8,120 nt of DNA from JBBSUQ01 sp964389755. GTDB taxonomy: Bacteria > Bacteroidota > Bacteroidia > Flavobacteriales_D > Crocinitomicaceae. Location of the stretch: the NCBI GenBank assembly GCA_964389755.1, contig CAYMEW010000061.1:1-8120 (forward strand), written 5' to 3'. Below the pieces are notes generated by a model. That model was not told the DNA's origin and ran no database searches. It was given only the letters and a program-made list of their open reading frames with translations. Shown here one piece after another: positions 1-4,633 of the stretch. Each line of letters opens with the position of its first letter. Position 1 is the stretch's first letter. The position numbers were made by a program, and so were the translations under genes.

Positions 1-58
1 ATGAAGGCAGGCTCGTCTGCCGAAACAACATGAAGGCAGGCTCGTCTGCCGAAACGAA
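1..58. repeat. 29-bp tandem repeat, two copies, probably continuing left
   Basis: Two near-identical 29-bp units start at 1 and 30; the first 26 bases (1-26 and 30-55) are identical. The core TGAAGGCAG recurs at 60-68 and 127-135, so decayed copies continue toward the gene at 171. Each full unit contains a small inverted repeat, GGCAG / CTGCC, with a 6-nt loop (6-21 and 35-50). The window starts inside the array, so its true length is unknown. Each unit also spells a 10-codon ATG...TGA reading frame, and the stop of the first overlaps the ATG of the second; with no upstream context I take this as incidental. Confidence 0.75.
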
Positions 59-75
59 GTGAAGGCAGAGTTGAG

Positions 76-108
76 CCGTGGTTCCACCGTGTTTATACCG
101 TGGGTAAA
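76..108. repeat. short 11-bp-periodic tandem repeat (3 units)
   Basis: CCGTG occurs at 76, 87 and 98, exactly 11 bp apart, and each is followed by a partly conserved T/A-rich half. The middle unit, CCGTGTTTATA, resembles units of the larger 11-bp array at 7916-8014. It lies about 65-95 bp upstream of the ATG of the gene at 171, in promoter-upstream territory. With only three degenerate units, chance is not excluded. Confidence 0.45.
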
Positions 109-170
109 GTATACGAACAGTCATCCTGAAGGCAGGGCCAGGTAATCATACAGTAACCAAAACACCAGTT

Positions 171-923
171 ATGGCACGTCTCGATTCAATCATTAAGTTT
201 AATGGCCGCCTGGGCGATTATGTCGCCTACCGTCTCAATGGCAAATGGGTGATCCGCCGAAAAGGAACCCGCTCCAAAGAACAATTTGAAAAAGGAAGCA
301 ATTTTGCCCGAACCCGCGCACTTAACCGCGAATTCGCCGGCGCTTCCTACCTCAGTAAATGGCTGCGGCATTCCCTGCAACCCTGGCTGGAGGAAGACCG
401 CGACACCAGCCTCAACAACCGCCTTACACGCGCTTTCCTCAAATTGATCCACAGCGGAACCGGGCAAACAGGACGCCGTACCTTCTCCTGGAAACAGGCC
501 AATGAACACCTGCAAAACCTCGTGCTCGGAAAGTCAGATCCGTCCAAAAGACCCTTCTCCCCGCAACCCTTCCCGCGGAAAAAGGCCGATACCCTCGAAT
601 TTCAGTCGGATCACGCGGAAATAACCGCTCCACCGGGCGCTGCAACACACTATACAATTACAGTCATTGCACTCCCGTGTCCCACAATGCGCTTTACTGA
701 GCAGGACCAGGACTACCGGCTGGAAGAATCCGGCGAAATGCCCTGCATATACGAAAGTACCCCGATCCCCTGCGACCACGAATTGCCGTCCGTCCGTCTC
801 GAAACGGGAAAGTCCGCGCCTGACCCGCACATCCTGGTATTCAGCTACCGTTTTCTACAGCTGGTCGCTGACGAGTACCTGCCCCTGAGAGGCGTTTACA
901 CATACATTGCGGGCATCCTTTGA
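171..923 (+). CDS. conserved hypothetical protein, Bacteroidota type
   Basis: A 250-residue soluble protein with no signal peptide or membrane segment. The basic N-terminus (FNGRLGDYVAYRLNGKW, then IRRKGTRSKEQFEKGSNFAR) follows a pattern I recall from Bacteroidota hypothetical proteins: a short 'G-x-L-x-x-x-x-x-Y+' segment, an RKKG-like turn, a 'K-x-x-F...F-x-R-T-R' stretch, then a helical region to about residue 120. The C-terminal half, from about 135, looks beta-rich and has Cys at about 168 and 190. I cannot assign a function. The ATG at 171 is chosen because the family-like pattern begins at once (MARLDSIIKFNGRLG). No strong Shine-Dalgarno site is seen. The gene stands alone; upstream are the repeats at 1-135 and downstream are hairpins whose T-runs face the other strand, so its own terminator is unclear. 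Confidence 0.8.
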   Translation: MARLDSIIKFNGRLGDYVAYRLNGKWVIRRKGTRSKEQFEKGSNFARTRALNREFAGASYLSKWLRHSLQPWLEEDRDTSLNNRLTRAFLKLIHSGTGQTGRRTFSWKQANEHLQNLVLGKSDPSKRPFSPQPFPRKKADTLEFQSDHAEITAPPGAATHYTITVIALPCPTMRFTEQDQDYRLEESGEMPCIYESTPIPCDHELPSVRLETGKSAPDPHILVFSYRFLQLVADEYLPLRGVYTYIAGIL

Positions 924-968
924 CCCGCGGCGCTGCACCCGGATGCTCTGGCGGGACTAAACAAAAAA

Positions 969-989
969 GGGCGGTATCACCTCCCGCCC
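969..989 (-). terminator. minus-strand intrinsic terminator hairpin
   Basis: GGGCGG (969-974) pairs with CCGCCC (984-989) around a 9-nt loop. On the minus strand it is followed by a run of six T (the A-run 963-968 on the plus strand), which fits an intrinsic terminator. Read on the plus strand it is followed by CTGAGTTCTTG, a poor U-tract, so it is unlikely to end the 171-923 gene efficiently. Confidence 0.6.
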
Positions 990-1082
990 CTGAGTTCTTG
1001 TCGCCGGTCATTCATCCCGAACAACTTGTGCTACCGTTTCTCGTTCGTGCCCCGTGACACTGGACCCGGAAACCCGCGCACA

Positions 1083-1117
1083 AAAAAACAGGACATCTCA
1101 AAATGCCCTGTTTACAG
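1083..1117 (-). terminator. terminator of the minus-strand small ORF
   Basis: AAACAGG pairs with CCTGTTT, and the stem continues past one mismatch with CAT/ATG around a loop CTCAAA (roughly 1087-1113). On the minus strand the hairpin is followed by seven T (plus-strand A-run from 1082), a strong intrinsic terminator layout. It sits about 20 nt beyond the stop codon of the small ORF at 1136-1267, supporting that ORF as a real transcription unit. Confidence 0.65.
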
Positions 1118-1135
1118 ATAATGGCTTTTAAAGCC

Positions 1136-1267
1136 TCATTCTTTCGTATCTTCCTGGGTGTTGCGCTCCTTTTGGGGCTTGTTGGCAGCCTCCTCGCGCG
1201 AAGGTTTCGAAATCGTTTTGTACTCCTGTGGTAGCGGGATTGATTTGTTACTTCTTGATTTTGCCAT
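1136..1267 (-). CDS. small charged protein, 43 aa, unknown function
   Basis: Reading the minus strand from the ATG at 1267 to the TGA at 1136 gives a 43-residue protein that starts MAKSRSNKSIPLP and ends NTQEDTKE. It has many Lys, Arg, Glu, Gln, Asn and Ser residues, almost no hydrophobic stretch and no Cys, so it is probably disordered or nucleic-acid/protein-binding; that is a composition argument only. Support for a gene: a clean ATG start in an A-rich leader (TTAAATTAAACACA), protein-like Lys/Glu-rich composition, and a well-formed minus-strand terminator about 20 nt past the stop. The antisense frame over the same DNA (from 1158, plus) is a weaker candidate. No recognised family, and no clear promoter box was found. 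Confidence 0.5.
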   Translation of the reverse strand: MAKSRSNKSIPLPQEYKTISKPSREEAANKPQKERNTQEDTKE

Positions 1268-1359
1268 TGTGTTTAATTTAAAGGGTTTCTCTTTTCCTAA
1301 CAAGAGCCCCGGCAGATTGTTTTTAAAAACCCGGACTTCTTTGAAATGCGAATGATCAC

Positions 1360-1391
1360 GGGCGCGTCCCTGAAGTGTTCGCGAGAATTAC
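1360..1391. repeat. partial copy of the interspersed element end
   Basis: The unit GGGCGCGTCCCTGAAGTGTT (first 20 bases from 1360) is closely matched by the stretch from 1422 (GGGCGTGCCCTGAAGTGTCC). A more decayed intermediate unit at 1392-1421 begins GGCTGTGCCTGAACGTG. So three units of about 31 bp lie head to tail, with the last forming the edge of the GC-rich element at 1422-1597. This could be a remnant of another element insertion or a tandem duplication of its end. Confidence 0.55.
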
Positions 1392-1421
1392 GGCTGTGCC
1401 TGAACGTGTTTGTGCGTATTA

Positions 1422-1597
1422 GGGCGTGCCCTGAAGTGTCCGCCAGAACTACTTCAGGGGACGGCCTTTCCGCTATAGCGTCCTCGCAGCACTGTGGCTG
1501 AACTATACGCCCCGGCGGGCTTCCGCTGGTCGCCGCCGGCTGCGCAAGTCCGCCGGACAGTCCCGCTGCGGCCGGCTGCCGCTGCTATGCCTCGCGC
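1422..1597 (-). repeat. GC-rich interspersed repeat element of Bacteroidota type
   Basis: A GC-rich stretch much richer in G+C than its surroundings. Read on the minus strand it begins GCGCGAGGCATAGCAGCGG (1597-1579), passes TATAGCGGAAAGGCC (about 1477-1463) and ends GGGCACGCCC (1431-1422). This order (GCGxGAGGxATAGCAG..., then AGCGGAAAGxCC, then a CCC-hairpin-GGG end) matches from memory a dispersed non-coding repeat common between genes in Chitinophagaceae and relatives; I could not search for it. The plus-left end forms a hairpin: CCCTGAAGT (1429-1437) with ACTTCAGGG (1451-1459), 13-nt loop. A perfect palindrome CGCTATAGCG lies at 1471-1480. No credible ORF crosses it. Confidence 0.6.
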
Positions 1598-1647
1598 GGA
1601 TGCGCTGCTGCCAACAACTCAAAATCCCTAAAGCGCTCTTGCTCAGC

Positions 1648-1672
1648 GAGAATAGCCGTTTCCTAACGGTTA
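1648..1672. repeat. 25-bp direct repeat with hairpin, copy 1
   Basis: A 25-bp sequence starting GAGAATAGCCG is repeated exactly at 1823-1847, 175 bp away. Inside each copy TAGCCGTT and AACGGTTA can pair (one G-T wobble) around the loop TCCT, giving a compact 8-bp stem. The two copies are in different reading frames, so selection on a protein sequence does not explain the identity. Confidence 0.75.
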
Positions 1673-1822
1673 CGACCGCTGTTTTGTAAAGCGTACGCGG
1701 TGTCAGGAAGACGTAACTGTTTCCATCCTTTACCCGGGTCGACGGACCACGAAAGACCGGCCATGAACTTAATCCGGGGTTTGTGATAGTAACCCAATAA
1801 GGTTAAGTGATTGTTAATCAAA

Positions 1823-1847
1823 GAGAATAGCCGTTTCCTAACGGTTA
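1823..1847. repeat. 25-bp direct repeat with hairpin, copy 2
   Basis: Exact second copy of the 25-bp sequence at 1648-1672, in the same orientation and with the same internal 8-bp hairpin. The 150 bp between the copies (1673-1822) have lower GC than the element at 1422-1597 and show no recognisable gene. Confidence 0.75.
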
Positions 1848-1964
1848 TCGCTTCCGAATGCGGTACCGCCCTGAGAAGGTTTGCCACGCTTCTGTTGAAC
1901 CCCATAGAAATACCTGTTTTTCACAGAAATCAGTAGTAGGATTTCCCCGTTTCATACAAAGCCA

Positions 1965-1982
1965 TTAGCTTAGTGGAGCTAA
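1965..1982 (+). promoter_or_regulatory. operon leader: weak promoter box, hairpin and RBS
   Basis: TAGCTTAG (1966-1973) differs by one base from the Bacteroidota -7 box TAnnTTTG, and TTTC at 1942-1945 is at about the right distance for a -33 element. The same bases lie in an inverted repeat, TTAGCT (1965-1970) / AGCTAA (1977-1982), with a 6-nt loop. GGAG (1975-1978) is a possible Shine-Dalgarno site 10 nt before the ATG at 1989 and partly within the stem. All three readings are tentative. Confidence 0.3.
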
Positions 1983-1988
1983 ACAAAA

Positions 1989-2423
1989 ATGAACATGGAA
2001 AGAACATTGAAAAAAACAGACACGCTCAGCAAGTATCCGCTCAGCGCAGCACAGCAGTGCATTCAGAATTACCGCGACAAGATGCAGGAACTCGGCGTAC
2101 CGGCCGAAAAGATCGTCAAAGCCTACCTCATCAAAGCCATTGATATTTTCAGTACGCTTGGAATCGAGGCCGAAAGCTACAACGAAATGGAATACCATCA
2201 CATGCGCGTTTACATCGGCATGCTGGACGCTCCCAACCCGGAAGGAAATATTCACAAACTCTTCCTCGTTCCCGTGGATGAGAACGGAAGCGATGTCATT
2301 CCCTTCGGACAGGTAAACCCCGAAAATCCGGATGAAATGAGTTACGTCTACGACTTCAATACGCCCTGTCCCAAGACCTGTGATACCAAAAGCCCACTGT
2401 ACGACCTAGGCCTGAATGGATAA
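1989..2423 (+). CDS. small protein with C-terminal CPKTC motif, operon leader
   Basis: A 144-residue protein with no signal peptide or transmembrane helix. Residues 15-60 look helical (PLSAAQQCIQNYRDKM onward); the rest is probably alpha/beta and ends in FNTPCPKTCDTKSPLYDL. The Cys-Pro-Lys-Thr-Cys pair near residues 127-131 could bind metal or form a disulfide. I recall similar 'YDFN-x-PCP-x-x-C' tails in Bacteroidota hypothetical proteins but know no function. ATG at 1989 is used, preceded by GGAG at 10 nt; the ATG at 1995 is a close alternative. The gene overlaps the next by 8 nt (ATGGATAA), so translation is probably coupled. Being first in a sensor-kinase operon, it may act as an accessory of the sensor; that is inference from position only. 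Confidence 0.85.
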   Translation: MNMERTLKKTDTLSKYPLSAAQQCIQNYRDKMQELGVPAEKIVKAYLIKAIDIFSTLGIEAESYNEMEYHHMRVYIGMLDAPNPEGNIHKLFLVPVDENGSDVIPFGQVNPENPDEMSYVYDFNTPCPKTCDTKSPLYDLGLNG

Positions 2424-3069
2424 CATCAGCAAATGGATCATCCTCTTCTCCTGCCTGCCGGTTTTTGCCGCAACGGTCTACGCTGCGCTCAATTATTCCA
2501 GGTTAGAAGGAAAATTCAGGGTGTTCAGCTGGTTCCTTTTCTTTTCCGGAGTCATTCAACTCGTGTCACTCGTGATGTGGTTGTACGGCCTTAATAATTT
2601 ACCGCTGCTGCATCTCTATGTGGCAGCGGGTTTTTGTGGCCTGGCACTATTCTACCGGGAAGTATTCCGCGGATTTATTCCTCCCCGACTCATGTACATA
2701 ATCATGGGGGCGTTCCTGCTGTTTACCGGTGTGAACTCCCTGTTTGTACAGCCGGTATTCACCTTTAATTCGTATGCGCTGACCAGTGAGGCCGTCCTGG
2801 TGGTCATATTTTCCCTGTCGACTATGCTGTTGTTACAGCACGAAGTGTTGCGCACTACCGATATGGCCTCCTTCCGCGGACTCAACTGGATCAATGCCGG
2901 GCTTTTTACCTATTACACGTCCACGATCCTCGTATTCTATTTCGGAGAAAGACTCATCGGTTACTTCCCGACCTACATGAACCGGTACGTCTGGACGATC
3001 AATTCATTTTTTTCCGTAATTATGTACTGTTGTTTCATCATCGGATTATGGAAGAGTCGGAAAAACTGA
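2416..3069 (+). CDS. seven-helix integral membrane protein, putative sensor subunit
   Basis: A 217-residue, very hydrophobic protein. Seven candidate membrane helices lie at about residues 6-26, 36-57, 62-81, 92-110, 122-142, 156-177 and 190-211, with a short basic tail (KSRKN). It has no soluble domain and no kinase motifs. It starts inside the end of the 144-residue gene (8-nt overlap) and its own 3' end overlaps the kinase start by 22 nt, so the three are very likely made together. From memory, Bacteroidota operons often place such an unannotated multi-helix protein directly before a HisKA_3 kinase. I infer that it is the membrane input module or partner of the kinase. It could instead be a transporter-like protein that the kinase monitors. 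No ligand can be proposed. Confidence 0.85.
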   Translation: MDNISKWIILFSCLPVFAATVYAALNYSRLEGKFRVFSWFLFFSGVIQLVSLVMWLYGLNNLPLLHLYVAAGFCGLALFYREVFRGFIPPRLMYIIMGAFLLFTGVNSLFVQPVFTFNSYALTSEAVLVVIFSLSTMLLLQHEVLRTTDMASFRGLNWINAGLFTYYTSTILVFYFGERLIGYFPTYMNRYVWTINSFFSVIMYCCFIIGLWKSRKN

Positions 3070-3836
3070 ATTTCCTGTCCACCTTATTTCCCCTGTCGGT
3101 GATCCTTTTCATCGTGGTACTGGGCGTGCTCCTGCTCAATCAGCAGTTTAACCGCAAATTATTCCGTCAGAAACTGGAGCGGGAAGAACTGAAAATGAAG
3201 CAACAGCAGGAACTCCTGCGTTCGAGTATTGAAGTACAGGAAAAGGAGCGCAAACGCATCGCCGCCGATCTTCATGACGAACTCGGCGCGGCCCTCTCGA
3301 TGATCCGCATGCACCTCTTGCGCCTCGAGCGCCTCGAAAATGGTTCGGAGATCCGTGAAGTACTTCCTCAGGTGCGCGCAATGAACGAGGCGGCACTCGC
3401 TTCCATGCGCAGGATCAGTCACGAGATCAGGCCGCCACAACTCGAAGCCTTCGGCCTGGTGCGCACACTCGAAGTAACGGCTGAACGGATAATTGAAGCA
3501 GGTCAACTCAACATGACCGTCAGCGTACCCGATTCCTTTCCGCGTTTTCCCATGGCGATCGAACTGGGGTTGTACCGCGTGAGCATGGAACTGATTACCA
3601 ATACCGTTAAGCATGGAAATGCCTCGCACATTGAGATTGCACTTTCCAGAGATCCGGAGCAGGCGATCCTGAGCTATTCCGACGACGGGCAGGGACTTCC
3701 CGAAGCCTATGACGGGCGCGGACTCGGTCACCAGAGTATCGAAGCACGTGCCAATGCGCTCGGCGGAACATTTACGATCCGAAACGGAAACGAAAAAGGC
3801 TTACATGCAACGATCAAAATACCTTTTGTATCTTAG
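3048..3836 (+). CDS. sensor histidine kinase, NarL/DegS (HisKA_3) type
   Basis: A 262-residue kinase when started at the ATG at 3048; an upstream TTG (3030) would add six residues and seems less likely. Order of parts: one membrane helix at about 11-31; charged coiled-coil linker 33-66; HisKA_3 dimerisation domain with the phosphorylation site in RIAADLHDELG (His76) and the following ISHEIRPPQLEAFGL segment (123-137); HATPase_c domain with N-box ELITNTVKHG (Asn185), G1 box SDDGQG (211-216) and G2 segment GRGLG (223-227). All catalytic motifs appear intact. There is no periplasmic or PAS domain, so the kinase has almost no sensing part of its own, which points to the adjacent seven-helix protein. 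It autophosphorylates at His76 and should pass phosphate to the regulator encoded 18 nt downstream. Confidence 0.93.
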   Translation: MEESEKLNFLSTLFPLSVILFIVVLGVLLLNQQFNRKLFRQKLEREELKMKQQQELLRSSIEVQEKERKRIAADLHDELGAALSMIRMHLLRLERLENGSEIREVLPQVRAMNEAALASMRRISHEIRPPQLEAFGLVRTLEVTAERIIEAGQLNMTVSVPDSFPRFPMAIELGLYRVSMELITNTVKHGNASHIEIALSRDPEQAILSYSDDGQGLPEAYDGRGLGHQSIEARANALGGTFTIRNGNEKGLHATIKIPFVS

Positions 3837-3854
3837 GGCAAAACTTGCAGCGCT

Positions 3855-4535
3855 ATGAATACACTCGTTAATGTCGGGCTGGTGGAGGACCAGCTTTTAT
3901 TCCGGGAAGGCATGAAAGCAATTCTCACTTCCTGGCCCGGATTCAGAGTCGTATTCGAATCCCCGGACGGATATTCCGTTATGGAAAGACTCAGAAACTG
4001 CGATCCGCTGCCGGATGTTTTGCTCGTAGACCTTTCCCTTCCGCCGGACGGAGATCGTGAATTTACCGGTGTTGAAGTAACGGATGCCGTACGTCGCACC
4101 TACCCTGATATCGGGATCCTCATCCTTTCCATACACGATGACGAAAGTTTTATCGCACAACTGATCGAGCACGGAGCGCACGGCTACCTCGTCAAGGACA
4201 GTGATCCGCAGGAGGTGTGCGAGGCGATCCAGTCGGTACACCAAAAAGGTTCGTACATCAATGAGCGCACGCTGAAAGCAATTCAGCGCAACATCGGCAA
4301 ACGGAACCGCAAAACCATCGGAACGTCCGCCATTACGCTTACGCGACGTGAAGAAGAGATCCTCAACCTCATTTGCAGGCAACTGACCTCCGAAGAGATC
4401 GGTGAAAAATTGTTCATCAGCGTTAAAACCGTGAACGGCCACCGCAACAACCTGCTTCAGAAAACGGGCATGCGCAACACCGCCGGACTCGTGGTGTACG
4501 CTCTGAAAAACGACCTCGTAAGCCTGTTGGACTAA
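3855..4535 (+). CDS. LuxR/NarL-type two-component response regulator
   Basis: A 226-residue regulator. The N-terminal receiver domain (about 5-128) has the acidic pair Glu11-Asp12, phospho-acceptor Asp59 in VLLVDLSLPP, Ser92 at the Thr/Ser switch position and Lys114 in GYLVKDSD. The C-terminal LuxR-type helix-turn-helix (about 160-218) begins TLTRREEEILNLI and contains the recognition region ISVKTVNGHRNNLLQKTG. A slightly long loop (PPDGDREFTGVEV) follows Asp59. It is the expected partner of the HisKA_3 kinase just upstream and is co-transcribed with it (18-nt gap). It probably activates or represses genes by binding an inverted repeat; the 14-bp palindrome at 4566-4579 just downstream is one candidate site. 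Targets are otherwise unknown. Confidence 0.95.
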   Translation: MNTLVNVGLVEDQLLFREGMKAILTSWPGFRVVFESPDGYSVMERLRNCDPLPDVLLVDLSLPPDGDREFTGVEVTDAVRRTYPDIGILILSIHDDESFIAQLIEHGAHGYLVKDSDPQEVCEAIQSVHQKGSYINERTLKAIQRNIGKRNRKTIGTSAITLTRREEEILNLICRQLTSEEIGEKLFISVKTVNGHRNNLLQKTGMRNTAGLVVYALKNDLVSLLD

Positions 4536-4590
4536 ACATGCCCGATCTGTGAGTGCATTTTTTATACAAACCGGTTTGTGGCATGTTTTT
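4534..4590 (+). terminator. nested inverted repeat, possible operon terminator
   Basis: AAACATGCC (4534-4542, overlapping the response-regulator stop) is perfectly complementary to GGCATGTTT (4580-4588), which is followed by further T. The 37-nt interior holds a T6 run (4558-4563) and a 14-bp palindrome. The outer stem plus T-run could terminate the four-gene operon, although the loop is longer than usual. The alternative is that the arms are only part of a regulatory region for the next gene. Confidence 0.4.
4566..4579. promoter_or_regulatory. perfect 14-bp palindrome, candidate operator
   Basis: ACAAACCGGTTTGT reads identically on both strands. Its centre is about 40 bp upstream of the -7 box at 4611 and about 50 bp before the expected transcription start, a typical activator position. 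The response regulator encoded just upstream is a LuxR-type protein, a class that often binds inverted repeats, so it is a natural candidate. No second copy of this palindrome was noticed in the window. Confidence 0.4.
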
Positions 4591-4610
4591 CGCCTGACCC
4601 ACCTTATTTA

Positions 4611-4618
4611 TATCTTTG
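4611..4618 (+). promoter_or_regulatory. Bacteroidota -7 promoter box
   Basis: TATCTTTG matches the Bacteroidota -7 consensus TAnnTTTG exactly. It lies 15 nt before the ATG at 4634, which implies a very short leader. The -33 position (about 4586-4590) is a T-run rather than a clean TTTG. This gives the lipoprotein gene its own promoter, separate from the sensor operon. Confidence 0.6.
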
Positions 4619-4633
4619 GATCAAACTTAACTT

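Larger units (their letters stand above)
1268..1988. other. 720-bp intergenic, repeat-rich, no convincing gene
   Basis: The stretch between the small minus-strand ORF and the operon at 1989 is occupied by repeats: three units of about 31 bp (1360-1452), the GC-rich element (1422-1597) and the paired 25-bp hairpin repeats (1648-1672, 1823-1847). A minus-strand frame of 80 codons (1663-1905) runs across both 25-bp copies, resembles no family I know and lacks a promoter or terminator, so I do not call it. The last 60 bases hold the leader and a possible promoter of the downstream operon. Confidence 0.6.

Noticed and set aside
1..58. CRISPR-like array (repeat ending in GAAAC)
   Set aside because: Units follow each other with only about 3 nt between them; there are no spacers and no cas genes in the window.
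990..1082. 12-codon minus-strand peptide between the two terminators
   Set aside because: Too short to separate from chance, and no ribosome site or homology can be argued; kept only as part of the tandem-terminator finding.
1123..1135. 13-base palindrome GGCTTTTAAAGCC beside the small ORF stop
   Set aside because: Its arms leave only a one-base centre, so it cannot fold as a hairpin, and nothing else supports an operator there.
1158..1355. 65-codon plus-strand frame antisense to the small ORF
   Set aside because: The minus-strand frame over the same DNA has a better composition and a matching terminator; this frame looks like its shadow.
1663..1905. 80-codon minus-strand frame across the 25-bp repeats
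   Set aside because: It resembles no family I know, runs through both copies of a non-coding-looking hairpin repeat, and has no recognisable promoter, RBS or terminator.
3030..3047. TTG start for the histidine kinase
   Set aside because: The ATG at 3048 is 18 nt downstream, leaves the membrane helix intact and gives a more usual overlap with the preceding gene.
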